From: Lasiosphaeris hirsuta
Lineage: Eukaryota; Ascomycota; Sordariomycetes; Sordariales; Lasiosphaeriaceae
Direction: 5' to 3'
Length of the DNA: 64,000 bases
Assembly (NCBI GenBank): GCA_030549175.1
Contig: JAUKUA010000001.1
Span: forward strand, 6,944,001 to 7,008,000
The translations under genes and the position numbers were made by a program. Of the stretch, positions 11,679-23,145 are shown one piece after another. Below the pieces are notes generated by a model that was given only the letters and a program-made list of their open reading frames with translations, was not told the origin of the DNA and made no database searches. The first letter of the stretch is position 1. Each line of letters begins with the position of its first letter.

Positions 11679-13668
11679 ATGGCCGAGGTTGCTGATAACC
11701 CCCGTCTAGCCGAAGCTGGCACCAAGGTAGAACGCGTCGGCCACATACAGAAGAGGACGCTAGGAAACGTTCGCCTCCGACACCTCGACACTAACAAGAT
11801 CATTCTTATACCGACGCCGTCTTCAGATCCCAATGATCCCTTGAATTGGTATTGACCCTTGAGTCCTGGAAGACGAGTTGAGAAGACTAACAAGGACATA
11901 GGTCACAAGGGTACAAGTACTATATTACAGCGGGTTAGTGCTGTCCTAGTGTACTGTAGCATAGCTCGATCGCCGTGTCAGAGTACTCACCCGTCGGCAG
12001 TAATATGTTTTGCCATGTTGATGTGCAACTTCTTGGCCGCCGGTCCAACGATTGCCATGGTGTCCACCGCCATGGATTTCTTTCCGGGTGCCAACCCCGC
12101 CACCAATCCAGCCTTTTTTGGTGAATCTGTTGCCAAGGTCGCCTTCTTCTTCACTGGAACGGCTCTTTTGCAGGGCATGGGAAACTTCATCTGGGTGCCC
12201 ATCGCAAACAAGTACGGTCGGCGGCCCACATATGTGCTGAGCTATCTCATCTACACCGTAAGTCGATCAGATCCGGCTACCGCGAGCGCGGTTTGATTAA
12301 CCGCCGGTAGGGCTGTGGCATATGGCTGTGCTTTGACCACTCGTACAATGGTTTTCTTGCCGGCCGTATCATGATGGGATTCGGCGCCGGTGCTGCGGAG
12401 ACGATTGGTATGTCTCCCGTGGAAAGTAGCCGGCAAAGGATGAGAATTGACATCTCACTCATATAGCGCCCATAACCATCGCAGACGTGTTCTTCCTACA
12501 CGAGCGCGGGACGGTGATGTCCCTCTACACGTCCTTCCTATCCGTCGGCGTGGCATTTGGTGTCATCATCTCGGGGTTGATCACAATCCACCATGAGTGG
12601 AGAGTCATCTATGAGGTCGCAACACCCCTAGTTGGCCTTGTGCTCTTGATTTCGTTCTTCGCGTTCCCGGAGACGGCCTACATTCGAGACCACAAGCAGC
12701 TGCAATCGCAAAGTGATAGTGACCCGGGCTCGCCAGGCCCCTTGGAGAAGTCGCACATCGCCACATCCGATGTCGAACATCACACACCATCCCCACCGGC
12801 CGCGCCCACAAAACCGAAGCTGACGATGAAGACTTACCTCGAGGCTCTCAAGATCTTCCATGGCACACTTACGGATGAGAGCCTCCTCAAGCTCTTCGTC
12901 CGCCCCATTGGCCTGATCTGCCTCCCGCCAGTTCTGTGGGCCGCCTTAGTTCAGTCGGTCACCATCGGTTTCCTTGTCGCCGTCACGTCCAACGTAGACG
13001 TGGCTTTCCAAACAGCCTATGGCTTCCAGTCGTGGCAGGTCGGGCTGTGTTTCGTGGCTGCCATCATCGGCTCGCTCACCGGCATCCCCGCGGGCGGCCA
13101 CCTAGGCGACAAGGTGGCCGACTGGTTCACACGGCGCAGCGGTGGCGTGCGTGACCCCGAGATGCGGCTGCCGGCCATGATCCCAAGTCTTATCACAACG
13201 CCGCTGGCGCTGATTCTGTACGGGGTTGGTATTGAGCATAAGCTGCACTGGATGTGTCCCACCGTGGGCCTTGGGTTGAGTAAGCCTCCTCTCTTCCCCT
13301 GCCGCCGCCTTCCTTGAATTGGTCGACGCTAACCCAAGGGATGAATAGTTAATTTCTCCATCGTCCAGGGAACCAACGTGTGCCTCGTCTACGTCATCGA
13401 TGCGTATCGCCCGGTCGCGGGCGAGGTGACGCTGGCTGTTATGGGCTTCAAGAGCCTGTTTGGTTTCCTCCTCTCGTTTTACACAAATACCTGGGTGGCG
13501 CAGTCGGGCTACCAGGACGCGTACGGCGTCATGGCGGCCATCGCGGCGGCGGTCATTCTTATGTGGGTGCCACTGTTCGTGTGGGGAAAAAGAGTGCGGC
13601 ATGCGACGTGGTCATGGCCGGTGATTTCATATATCCACTGGGATGATGATCGGGAAGTGGGGGAGTGA
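11679..13668 (+). CDS. MFS transporter, DHA1-like drug:H+ antiporter type
   Basis: Six exons: 11679..11848, 11902..11933, 12001..12257, 12311..12407, 12467..13279, 13349..13668 (562 residues). All introns are GT-AG. The start ATG lies in a strong context (TCACCATGG). The N-terminal tail ends in SSDPNDPLNW, typical of fungal DHA1 transporters. Motif A follows (NKYGRRP, G140 to P143), then the segment GRIMMGFGAGAAETI. About twelve hydrophobic segments are visible, split by a long charged central loop (residues about 270-330), as usual for 12-helix MFS proteins. It should sit in the plasma or vacuolar membrane and export or import a small molecule; the substrate cannot be read from sequence. It lies between a zinc-finger regulator and a broken SDR, so it may belong to a small metabolic locus. 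Confidence 0.9.
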
Positions 13669-13972
13669 TTTTTTTGGGTAAGCGCTTGAATGGCGTGTGG
13701 CTAATTGGCTTTCGGCTTGGAGTTGGCGTTAATTTGTAACTTGGATATGGGATACCTTGGCTGGGGCTGGATGGAAAATAATTCAACTTATTTGCTTGGA
13801 TAGGGTGTTTGCATAATACCTCAAGAATGCTGTGATAATAATTGGATGACATGGTTGCCGGCTGGTTGTTGGTTTGTTGCAATGAATATTGTGACTTAGT
13901 AGGTTGGAATATCTTACTAAAGTTGAGGAAGTGGGATGGTGATATTTAGTCCCATGTCCCAAAAAAGAGCTA

Positions 13973-15105
13973 TCAAAGAGACATCCCACCGTCGATGACG
14001 GTATTGGCTCCTATCATCTCTGGTCAGTGGCTGGTTTTGCACTTGTGAGATGTTTGGATCATTGATAGATTGAGATGAAAGCTAAAGGAAGATGGTTCAT
14101 ACCAGTGACACTCTTGCTCTTAATGAAACAGAGAACCTGCTCCGCGACATCCTATAGCCGTGGTCAGTAGAATGAAGGGGGTACCCCCCAGAGCGATACT
14201 GAGGGGGTCGTACCTCTGCATAGCAAGACGCTTCAGCTGTGTGCGCTCTTTCATCTCTTCTTGTTTCCCAGGTGGAAACTGGAGGCCCCAATCCTGTGAT
14301 GGAGTTTCAGTATGCCATCATACTCAGTCAGAGAGAGTCGTGATCAAAACCATACCGTGAGTATCAACCCTGGCGAGACACTGTTGACCCTAATCTTGGG
14401 CGCGGCCATCGTAGCCAGCCCCTTGACTAGATGGATCTGTGCTGCTTTCGTCACAGCATATGCCTATCCTATTATTAGCGAGCCATTGCTGGAAGAATGT
14501 CTTAGGGGTAAACTTGCCAGCGAACTCCCGCTGAACTTGACGCCGGCCAGTGACGCTGTCGTAATGAAAATACCCTCGGTTTCGTCCAGGTACGAGCGAG
14601 TAGCTTTCATCAGCCAGAGGTGAGACTTGACGTTGAGGTTGAGGCAGTGGTCCTAGTCGTCCTCGTCGACATTGTCATCAAGGTTAGTAATGTCACGAAG
14701 ACGTGTCCCTAGGTAGGCAACTTTGTCAGTGTGCCAATTCCCTTTCCTTTTTAAGAAGAGTAAGGTTATAGGAAGTAGTTTCGCACAGCCGCCGTTCGAA
14801 AAGACCACATCGAGTCGGCCCATACTTGTTATGGTGCTGTTGGCGAGGCGGCCAATCTCGTCGCTTTTGGAGAGGTCTGCCTGGTAACTACAGAAGTTCG
14901 GGCTCTCGATGTTCAGGCCGATGAGGAGTGGGCTCTGCCTCTGTAACGTGGAGATTCTTGTGAGCTCGTCAACAAAGGCTTTGGCGCGGGTGTGGTCAGA
15001 GTTGTAGTTGACCACGACGCTGAAACCATTCCGTGCGAGGAGACGCGCCGTGGCGGCGCCGAGGCCAGCTGTTCCAGCGGTAATAAGGGCAACAGGTACA
15101 TCCAT
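13973..15105 (-). pseudogene. Broken short-chain dehydrogenase/reductase (nonsense plus frameshift)
   Basis: Six exons can be traced: 14787..15105, 14518..14708, 14356..14463, 14214..14293, 14103..14151, 13973..14010. The product resembles a classical SDR: ALITAGTAGLGAATARLLA at the cofactor end, an NG-type segment (VFSNGGW), the catalytic stretch AYAVTKAA (Tyr-x3-Lys), VNSVSPGLI, and an ending in ANTVIDGG. Two lesions are seen. A TAG at 14653..14655 sits where the family has Trp (DEDD-W-DHCLNL); TGG to TAG is a C-to-T change at CpA on the plus strand. Exon 4 ends two bases into a codon while exon 5 (DVAEQVL) needs phase 0, so a one-base shift lies near 14214. Intron 2 (14464..14517) has a GC-AG border with donor GCAAGT, and intron 1 a weak GTGCGA donor. 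Sequencing error could explain one lesion but hardly both. It is divergent from the monooxygenase fusion at 16453. Confidence 0.75.
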
Positions 15106-16452
15106 TTTCTCACTATTTTCTCCTTTCCCTTGCTTGGTTTTGGGTAATATGGGTAAGGGAGTCTGGAGTCCGGAGTAGGGAGACTCGGGTGGGCGGGGGA
15201 CGTCGGGTCCTGATATAGACCGACTTTGGGGCGCCAAGGGGCAGGGTCAGGCCGGGTACGGGTGCAAATGTGGGTGCGGGACCGGTGTTTGGCTGCGTCG
15301 CCCTGCGGTCCCGCTCGGAAAGACGGGGCCGAGGTGGCAGTCAGTCCTACACCTGTTTTCTTCTGTGCTCATTTTTGTGATGGTAATTCCGATATGCCAT
15401 CCGCAGTCTGATATTGTCTACGCCCGTAGACGGCCCAGCCCGGCCGCCATTCGTGCATTTCCCGCTCTTGCCCACCTTTTGACAAGTCTTATGAGATCGT
15501 CGTATATGTACCAACGAGAGCAGATGGTTGGAACGCATGACAGGGAAGGCGCCCTCGGGACTTTATTAGAAATGAGACGGCATGCTGCGGGGAGTCACAG
15601 AGAGTTGGGGACGCCTGGGGGGGTCCATGTGGCTAGGCTATGCATGCACCTCCCCCACCTCCCGCAGTGCCTTGGCCGGTCTTAGTAGTCTGTAAATGCG
15701 GTTGACGGGTTGCAAAAGTCGCAATGCTAGGCGCATGCCAACCATGACAACTACGTGACAAAACGGGCTTCGTCGCCCCCACCAGCGCAACAAAGATCCA
15801 ATAAAGCCAATCTCGTCCAATCTGGACCCTCTGACGCCCCTTTGGGGTCTCCTCGCTACCTAGATACAACCATGGACATCCTCACCTATATCTTAACTGG
15901 AGAACCATACTGCGCACAAATTGTCACCGAGCCGCGCCCCTTTTGGCTGGCGGCTTCTACATTTGCTGTTTGCTCAGTTCTCACTCCTGTTTCCGCCCTC
16001 AGTGGAGGCGGGGACATCCAGACGACCCAAGGCCATGGTCAAGGCTGTGTTCAGTAGGCCCCAGGGATCGATACTGGGGATGCCCTGGGTATCTCCTGGG
16101 CATTACCGTATTACCTACTGCGTACAGTGATGGATGAAGCGTAGATGCTGTTCGGCTCGGCTACCAAGCCGTCTCTGACCTGGCCTAGCAGCGTACTCTT
16201 GCCGTATCTCGCCGGTATCCTAACCACCTGTCTCTATATCCGTCTCTATAAGGTGTGTACTTATAATACCGGCCCCTATCAAGCCACCAAGCACCCATTT
16301 CCAGTTTGCTATGCGTTAGTCCATCCCGCCCCAAAAGCCTCGCCGTCTGTCTCGTCAACGCCGTATAAGTGCCTGGGGCATGCCATGACGCCCCCCCCCC
16401 CCAATTCCCATCCCTCTTCTCCATCTCCGTATCCATCCCACAACCTCCCATC
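15106..16452. promoter_or_regulatory. Shared divergent promoter region of the SDR pseudogene and monooxygenase fusion
   Basis: About 1.35 kb between two divergent starts. It holds three CCAAT pentamers in the same orientation at 15798, 15807 and 15817. TATA-like stretches occur near 16246 (CTATAAGG) and 16363 (GTATAAGT), the latter about 90 bp before the ATG. A C12 run lies at 16391..16402. No coding gene is supported here. Confidence 0.45.
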
Positions 16453-18719
16453 ATGGCTAGTATCCCGACAATCACCCCGCCTCCTCCCAGGGGGGCTCCC
16501 AACCCGACACCGCGAGCCCCGCTCAAGATCGCCATCGTCGGCGGCGGCATCGGCGGCATGAGCGCCGCCGTCGGCCTGCGCGGGGCCGGGCACGACGTGA
16601 CCGTCTACGAGCAATCGACCAATTTCACGGAGCAGGGCGCCGCGATCCACCTAGCGCCCAACGCCAACGGCATCCTCCGCCGCTGGGGCATCACGGCCGA
16701 GTCATTCGGCGGCAACGCCATGTCCCGCCTGGTCGAGCACGCCGCGGACGGCCGCGTGCGGAGAGATGTGGATCTGAGCAGGGCCAACGAGCGCTGGCAG
16801 CACCCCTGGCACCTGGTCCACCGGGGCACGCTGCATGTAGTGCTACAGGCGCAGTTCAAGCAGAGCGGGGGCGTGGCCAAGACAAAGGCGAGGGTGGAGG
16901 GGGTAGAGAGCGAGGCCGGGCGGGTGCTTTTGGAGCGAGGGGAGGGGATCGGGGATGTGGTGGTGGGGGCGGATGGGATTTATGTGAGTTTTCCTCTTTC
17001 TGGGATGGCGAAGGGGGTTGCTGATGGCCCGCAGTCGACAACGAGGTCGTTCGTCAAGGATGCGAAGTTGTTCAGCTCAGGTAAGGCGGCGTTCAGGTTT
17101 CTGATACCTCGACGTCTGGCCGAGGAGGATCCTGTTACGGCGCCGCTGGTGGAAAAGAGAGATGCCCTTCACATGTGGTACGGCGAGGACCGTCGGATCG
17201 TCATGTATCCTTGCAACAACAACGATGTGCTCAACTTTGTGTGCATCCACCCAGATACTGAGTCCTTTGCTACCGAGCGCGATGGTAAGGTTTTCCATCG
17301 GCAGAGGGAACAGGGGGCTAACCTAACAACACAGAATGGGGCAAGCAAGCGACCCTGTATCAGTTGCTCGAGGTGTACAAGGATTTTGATCCTGTCGTCA
17401 AAGCCCTGATGACCAAGGTGGCCCATCAGCTTCACAGGCTCCAGGTTTGGCAACTGCTCGACATGAAAACGCTGCCGACGTGGACGACAGGGAGGTTGGT
17501 GTTGCTTGGGGATGCGGCGCACCCATTCACACCCCGTAGGTTTCTCCCAGGATACCCCGGAAACTAGCACTGACATGTCGAAGACCAAGGACAGGGCGCC
17601 GGCCAGGCAATCGAAGATGCAGCAGCACTTACCGTCGTCTTGCCCCTGGGCACAACCCCTGACGAGGTTCCAGAGCGACTTGCGCTATACCAGCATATCC
17701 GGTATGAGCGGGCACATGTTATTCAGGAGTATTCGCGGCTGGCAGGCCGGGACTGGGTGAACGGCGAGCCCACCGTTGACAGTGAGGCCACCCCTACCTC
17801 CCCATACAGTCTGAAACCAATCCTAACAACAGACCAAGTGATGGCCTATACAAACTACAACTTCGGCCACGACGAGCTCGACCACGCTACCAACATCTTC
17901 AAGCGCTGGCAATGGGCCAAGAACCCCGACGCGTACCGCTTCTCTCCCCAAACACCCACCCCCTTCGGCCCCTTTTCCCTGCCCGAAGCTTGCTCATCCA
18001 TCGAAAAATCGAACAGCACTCTCTCCCACGCCCGGCTCGAGCACCCCCGAACCAAGACAATAGCAACCCTCAAATTCAAAACCTCGCGCACATTCCTCGA
18101 GACCCTCCTCCCGACGTCCCAGTTCCGCTTCACCGCCCCCGACACCGTCGCCACAGCGAGCTACGTCACGACAATGACCCACCACCCCAACGGAGCAGAA
18201 ACAAACCTGCGGCTATACTTCCACGGCGTGCAATACACGAAGGCGGACGGGTCGGTGGTGGCAGGGAGCTACCTCCCCGCGATATTCGGCCCGTCAACCG
18301 AGGGGGAGGTCGGGGTGCCGAGTGTGCCGTGCGAAGTTGCCATGGAGTGTGTGAAGGGCGGGACGTGCCGTGTTGTGGTGAGTTGGGAGGGGGTGAAGTT
18401 TGGGGAGCTTGGTTGGGAGGGGGTGAAGTTTGGGGAACTTGGTTGGGAGGGGTTGGAGGAAGGGAAGCTCACCGGAGAGGAGGGAGATGGTGTCTTGATG
18501 TACCAGAGGGGCGGGGACGGGGAGAAGTGTGTGGTTCTGCCCCATGCTGGACAGACTGGGACTTTCGTGTCGGTGTTTGGCGGGAAGAAGGCAGCAGAGG
18601 TGAAGTTTGAGGCTAGAGATTGGGAGCAGCTGCCTACGTTGCATCATGTCGTGGCTGTGTTGGCAGATATACCTGTGCTGGAGGCGTTGGGGGTGGAGGT
18701 AGCTGTAGTGGGAGTGTAG
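16453..18719 (+). CDS. FAD-dependent monooxygenase fused to an acetoacetate-decarboxylase-like domain
   Basis: Four exons: 16453..16983, 17035..17284, 17335..17535, 17584..18719 (705 residues). The first intron is 51 bp without a stop, so the frame also reads through it; splicing gives the family-like GADGIYSTTRSFV. Residues 20-430 match the salicylate-hydroxylase type of flavoprotein monooxygenase: dinucleotide motif GGGIGG (residues 30-35), GADGIYS, and GDAAHPFTP (D320) followed by QGAGQAIEDA. The first part ends in WQWAKNPD. From about residue 470 the sequence changes to an acetoacetate-decarboxylase-like fold (LKFKTSRTF, ASYVTTMT, LYFHGVQY, SYLPAIF). Similar fusions exist in fungi, suggesting hydroxylation and decarboxylation of linked substrates, but the substrate is unknown. 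A 30-bp tandem duplication (18382..18441) doubles ten residues in the C-terminal domain. Confidence 0.85.
18382..18441 (+). repeat. 30-bp in-frame tandem duplication
   Basis: Two 30-bp copies (18382..18411 and 18412..18441) differ by one base and are followed by a partial third. They encode repeated WEGVKFGELG segments inside the decarboxylase-like domain of the fusion protein. Confidence 0.85.
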
Positions 18720-20074
18720 AGACAGGGAAGATGTAGATACTAGGTAGGATGTGTTGATACCCATGAATCATATTTAGCGCTCGGAACGGCAGCAGACAAT
18801 CAAGATGTTTTGCTCGGAGCTTGCAATTTTTTTTTCAGTTTGAGTTGGTTCTCATTGGACTTTCGCCAGTTTCGGGTTTGTGTTACTTGATAGACTTTTT
18901 GGTCTGTTCCAAGCCGTTCTCTCTCTCCTCTCTATGCGCCCCTCCTTGGATTTCACTTACATTATCAAACTGGTTCGTCCGAATTCAAAGATATCGCGAA
19001 CTTCAAAAACTCGACTTGTTCGAAACAGCGTCTTGTTTGTATAAGGCATCTTAAGAGAAAGCACTTGTCTTTGATCCAGGAGGATACATGAAACAAAAAA
19101 AAAGCGGGCGCTTAAAAGGGGAAAGGGCTCTGCAACAACAGGCGGGAAACTGCTAGACTGCAAAGTTGGGATCTCGCAAAGTTCATGGGCTCACGTGGGT
19201 TCCCTGTTTGGAATGTCGCCCCTGAATAGAACAGGCCCCCAACATGAGATTCGCCCGAAAGTCTCAATTTGCCCCTGAGACAACCTAAAAGGCTTCCAAG
19301 CAAAGCGGAAAGGAGAAGGTGTAATATTTGATTGATCAACAGACAACTGAAAGTGACGAATACAGAAAGATTATGTTCAGCTGGAGACAGTTGAAGCCAG
19401 TTGAAGCGGTAGTCATCGGCTCCGGGCACGGGCTGATTTGACTGGAACCCGGGGGCTTGCCACGCTAAAATGTCGCTTGACCAACCACGGCGTGCGAGCG
19501 TGGGGATGGAGATAAGGCAACCCCGTACCACCCTGGACGATAAGGCGTCCCAGGTGAGCCGACAGCCGAAAGGGAGCAGCTGAGGTGCCAGTGCCACTGT
19601 TTGTACCACCGCGAGCCCCTCCTCAACTGTGAACCGTAACTGCTCGCCTGCTCTACATAAGACAGAAACCGGCCCATCAGTCCATCCGCCATTTGCAAAA
19701 CTGCCTACTGCACAGGCCGAGAGAGAAGCTCCACCTCGCGGGACACAACGAGGAGTCGACCTGCGAACCCACAACCCACCGACGTCTCAGCTCGAGTGAC
19801 GACAGTCACCACACCGTCCGAGGAAGTGACGAAAGCCTTGCACCTTTTTTTTTCTTTCTGCGCAAGCCCCTCTAGGTTGACAGCTCTCCGCGCAGCCTTC
19901 TGATCTAGCTGAAGTGTATGTTTGCTCTCTTTTCTCCCCACTTTCTTCATTATTTTATATCGTCGCCGACTTTCCGTCTGGGTCCCATTGTCTAACACGC
20001 GACCAGGCCCCGCGGTCCAACGACCTCGACCCGGTCTTCCGACCCTCGAGACAGCCGGCTCCCAATGTGCAGCC
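18720..20074. other. Intergenic region before the FYVE-RING gene
   Basis: About 1.35 kb. A minus-strand frame of 220 codons (19112..19774) has no recognisable motif and is probably chance. The last 200 bp is pyrimidine-rich and likely holds the leader of the gene at 20075. Confidence 0.5.
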
Positions 20075-22146
20075 ATGGCGACCCCTAATGGTGGAGGCCA
20101 GTCCAGCCAAGCACCTATCGATGTGTCCAGCGACTCCGAGTCTAGCAGCTCCTCTGCTGGCAGCGGTAGCTCAGGCCCGCGCAGCGCAGTGTGTCGATTC
20201 CGAAACATGCAATTTCACGACCTAGAGTGCTCGCGCTACTTCGACTGCCCATCACACGTTATTGAAAGGGCACTGTCGGACGGCGGAGAAGATGGCGAGG
20301 GCGACGCCATAGTTCACAGTAACGATGAGGCTGAGAGGCACGAAGCCGTGGGGATACAATTTGCTGCAGCTCGCGCCGACGTGGGCGGTCCATCCCCACC
20401 AAGCATAGACAGGGGCGATCAGGAAGAACAATCATCTCCCACAACGGCTCCGTTGCCAGAATCTCCACTGGCCGGTGATGCCGAACCGCCTCTTCCCGTT
20501 GCAGGGAGCAGCAACGTAGCGACACATGGCAGCCCGACTGCCACAACACCAGCGGAGGAATTTGGCCCTCCGGTTCAGGAAGGACCGCCAGCCGGGAGCG
20601 CGGAGAACCCCATCATTGTCGTTGACAACCCTCCGGAGCACAACCAAAGACAAGAGCCGAACAACGCTAGTCGGCGCGAAAGCGGCGGTGTGAATGCGGA
20701 CAATGCAGAGCCGTCACTGCCCCGGTTCAATTCTGCGTCGCCAATCACCCCTTTCGTGAGGGAACCCGAGCCGGGACCAAGGGCCACTCAACGTATCCTC
20801 TCTGAGGAAGCCGCGCTATATCCCTATAGATTGCCAACCAGTCCCCTGGGGGAGCACACCCAGGTTCCTGTAGTGATGCCGGGCGTTCCCGCGTCTGCGG
20901 ACCTCGTGTTGCCCCGATGGCAACCGGACGCAGAAGTGACATATTGCCCTATTTGCCATGCTCAGTTCAATATCTTTGTTAGGAAGCATCATTGCAGGTA
21001 TGTTTTACAGCTTGCCTTGGAGTTGGTACACCGTGCTCACAATCATAGGAAATGTGGGCGTGTTGTCTGTAATGCATGCTCGCCACATCGCATCACGATT
21101 CCATATCAGTACATTGTGCAACCACCTGGCACACCCCGGATCTTGGCCCCGAGGTATCCAAGTTCTATGCTGATTGGCGATGGAGGGTACCTGGACTTTG
21201 GCATTGTTGGCGGCGGGGAGAGGGTCAGGCTCTGCAATCCTTGTGTTCCAGACCCAAATATCACTCCGCCACAAACCCAAGGAACGCACTCGAGATCTCA
21301 CAGCAGCCTGCTCCAATCTGCTCAGCCCGAAGCTGCTACCCCATCCCCCAACAGATGGAGCTCCTATTTCGGTGCAGCGCATGCTACTGATGCTCATGTA
21401 AGGAGCAGGAGTGTCACAATGGTACGTGCTTCCTGTATCTCCACATATGATATCATAGCTAATCACGCCTGGTACATAAGCAATCCGGCATTCCGCCGTC
21501 ATCTCGGGCCCTTGGCAACGTTTCCCAACATCCCCAGTCCACGGAAGACCGCATCCTCTCTGGCACGCCCCCGGCCTACTACCGCCCGGGCGGATCTTCT
21601 CAGCGTCACCACCCATACACGGGAACGGCGACCAGGTACCGCTCATTGCTCGATGCGGGCTCTTCGTCATCTGCTGCGGGCTCTTCTTCGGGTGTCAACC
21701 GCCGGCTACCACCTCTTCCCCCACCTCCGCCGCAAATTGCCGAGGAAGACGAGTGCCCCGTGTGTCACCGTGAACTCCCTCCGCGCAGCCTCCCTAACTT
21801 TGAGGCACTCCGCGAGGCACATATAACCATTTGCATCACGTCGCACAGCACATACAGCGGGGGCGTCCCGTCGACAAGCACAGATCCGAACGGCAGCGGT
21901 ACCGGCAATGGTCCGCCGCTGCCGCCCATGCCGCCGCGGCGGACGGGCATGTTCCCGTATACGGCGACGGAGAAGGACTGTGTTGACTCGGCCGAATGCA
22001 CCATCTGTCTTGAGGAGTTTGAGGTGGGCGTGGCCATGGCCAGGCTCGAGTGCCTGTGCCGTTTCCACAGAATGTGCATCAGCGCTTGGTGGGAGAGGCA
22101 CCCGGGGAGGTGCCCGATGCATCAGCATGACAGTTTTGGTTACTAG
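20075..22146 (+). CDS. FYVE and RING zinc-finger protein (Pib1-like E3 ubiquitin ligase candidate)
   Basis: Three exons: 20075..20997, 21049..21421, 21481..22146 (653 residues). The first intron is 51 bp and stop-free, so the frame is open through it, but splicing joins RKHHC to RKCGRVVC and completes the FYVE signature. Residues 1-280 are acidic, Ser/Pro-rich and probably disordered. The FYVE domain spans about residues 282-372: WQPD, CPIC, RKHHCRKCG, VCNAC, RVRLCNPC, which are the conserved phosphatidylinositol-3-phosphate contacts. A middle CPVC motif precedes a C-terminal RING (from about residue 605): CTIC, CRFHRMC, then GRCPMHQH. The last pair reads C-x2-H rather than C-x2-C. FYVE plus RING matches yeast Pib1, an endosomal/vacuolar ubiquitin ligase, although this protein is much longer. 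An endosomal sorting role is inferred. Confidence 0.87.
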
Positions 22147-22594
22147 CTTGGCAAGAAGTCAGCGGTACTTTACCTACCTCTAAGGACATGAGCGTTTGGC
22201 TTTCTGCAGCGTTGACGGGTTGGGAGTTAGTTAGGTTTGACATGCCACGTTAATCTTGATGCTGGGCATTGCTTGCATGGATTTTGGTCAACCGGTGGAG
22301 TTTGTGTTTTTTTTATGTGTCACGGCGGGAACAATTGTAGAGTGTCGAGCATGAGCATAAGATACCAATTCCAATCTATCTAACAAGAGTATTGCTATGT
22401 GATGCTCGCGCCTGATGCACCCATCCTTGCCCGTGAAAAGTATGCCTAAAGTCGTGAGACTGGTTTGTTGACTCGTTTCCAATGGAAGAGACTAAAACGC
22501 CCGCCATGCCATGTAATTACTGAATGATAACTGTGCCTTTTTGCTTTTGAGGGTCCCATGGGGTATCTTCTGTGTAAGGTCGTGCGGGGCCGAT
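22147..22594. other. Convergent 3' intergenic region
   Basis: About 450 bp between the 3' ends of the FYVE-RING and cytidine deaminase genes. I see no feature beyond likely 3' untranslated sequence. Confidence 0.5.
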
Positions 22595-23145
22595 TCAAGC
22601 TTGCGACGGGAACCCCAGCGCCTCAGGGCCAAACGACATGGGGAGCAGCTGTTCCACCGGCATTAGCACTCCTTCCCACCTAAAAGGACCGTTATAAAGA
22701 GACAACTCACCTCCTCAAGCCTCATCACGGAATACCCACCGCTCCCGTCAAACATGACGACGGGCACGCTGGGCTCGCAGAACTCGCGGATGCACTGCCG
22801 GCACATGCCGCACGGGCTCGCCGGCGGCGAGATGTCGGTCGCCACCGCCACCGCCTTGAACCCCCGGTGCCCCGACGTGATGGCCCGCCCGAACGCCACC
22901 CGCTCCGCGCACGTCGTCACAGGATACGACGCGTTCTCCACGTTGGCCCCCGGGATGTACGCCCCCGCGTGCGTGAGCAGCACGCAGCCGACGCGGAAGT
23001 GCGAGTACGGGCAGTAGGCCGCCGCTTTCGCGGCTACGGCTTGGGTGTGCAGCTCGGAGAATTCGGTCGGGGTGAGGTTGTAGAGCGCGCAGGTCGCGGC
23101 GATGGACGTGGGTGAGGCTGTGGAGTGGATTTCCGGGGCGGGCAT
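22595..23145 (-). CDS. CDD1: Cytidine deaminase, small homotetrameric type
   Basis: Two exons: 22711..23145 and 22595..22648 with a 62-bp intron; 162 residues, normal for this family. The start is the ATG at 23145 (MPAPEIHST). The enzyme converts cytidine and deoxycytidine to uridine and deoxyuridine in pyrimidine salvage, in the cytosol. Zinc ligands and catalytic Glu are in place: TTCAERVAF (C79, E81) and PCGMCRQ (C112, C115). AYCPYSHFRVG and GANVENASY, which bind the nucleoside, are also present. The second exon supplies the usual ending LLPMSFGPEALG. The gene is complete and looks functional. Confidence 0.95.

Noticed and set aside
19112..19774. 220-codon minus-strand open frame
   Set aside because: No motif, no partner exons, inside a promoter region.
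20998..21048. Read-through of a stop-free 51-bp insert in the FYVE gene
   Set aside because: It has GT and AG borders, and its removal is needed to complete the FYVE signature, so it is an intron.
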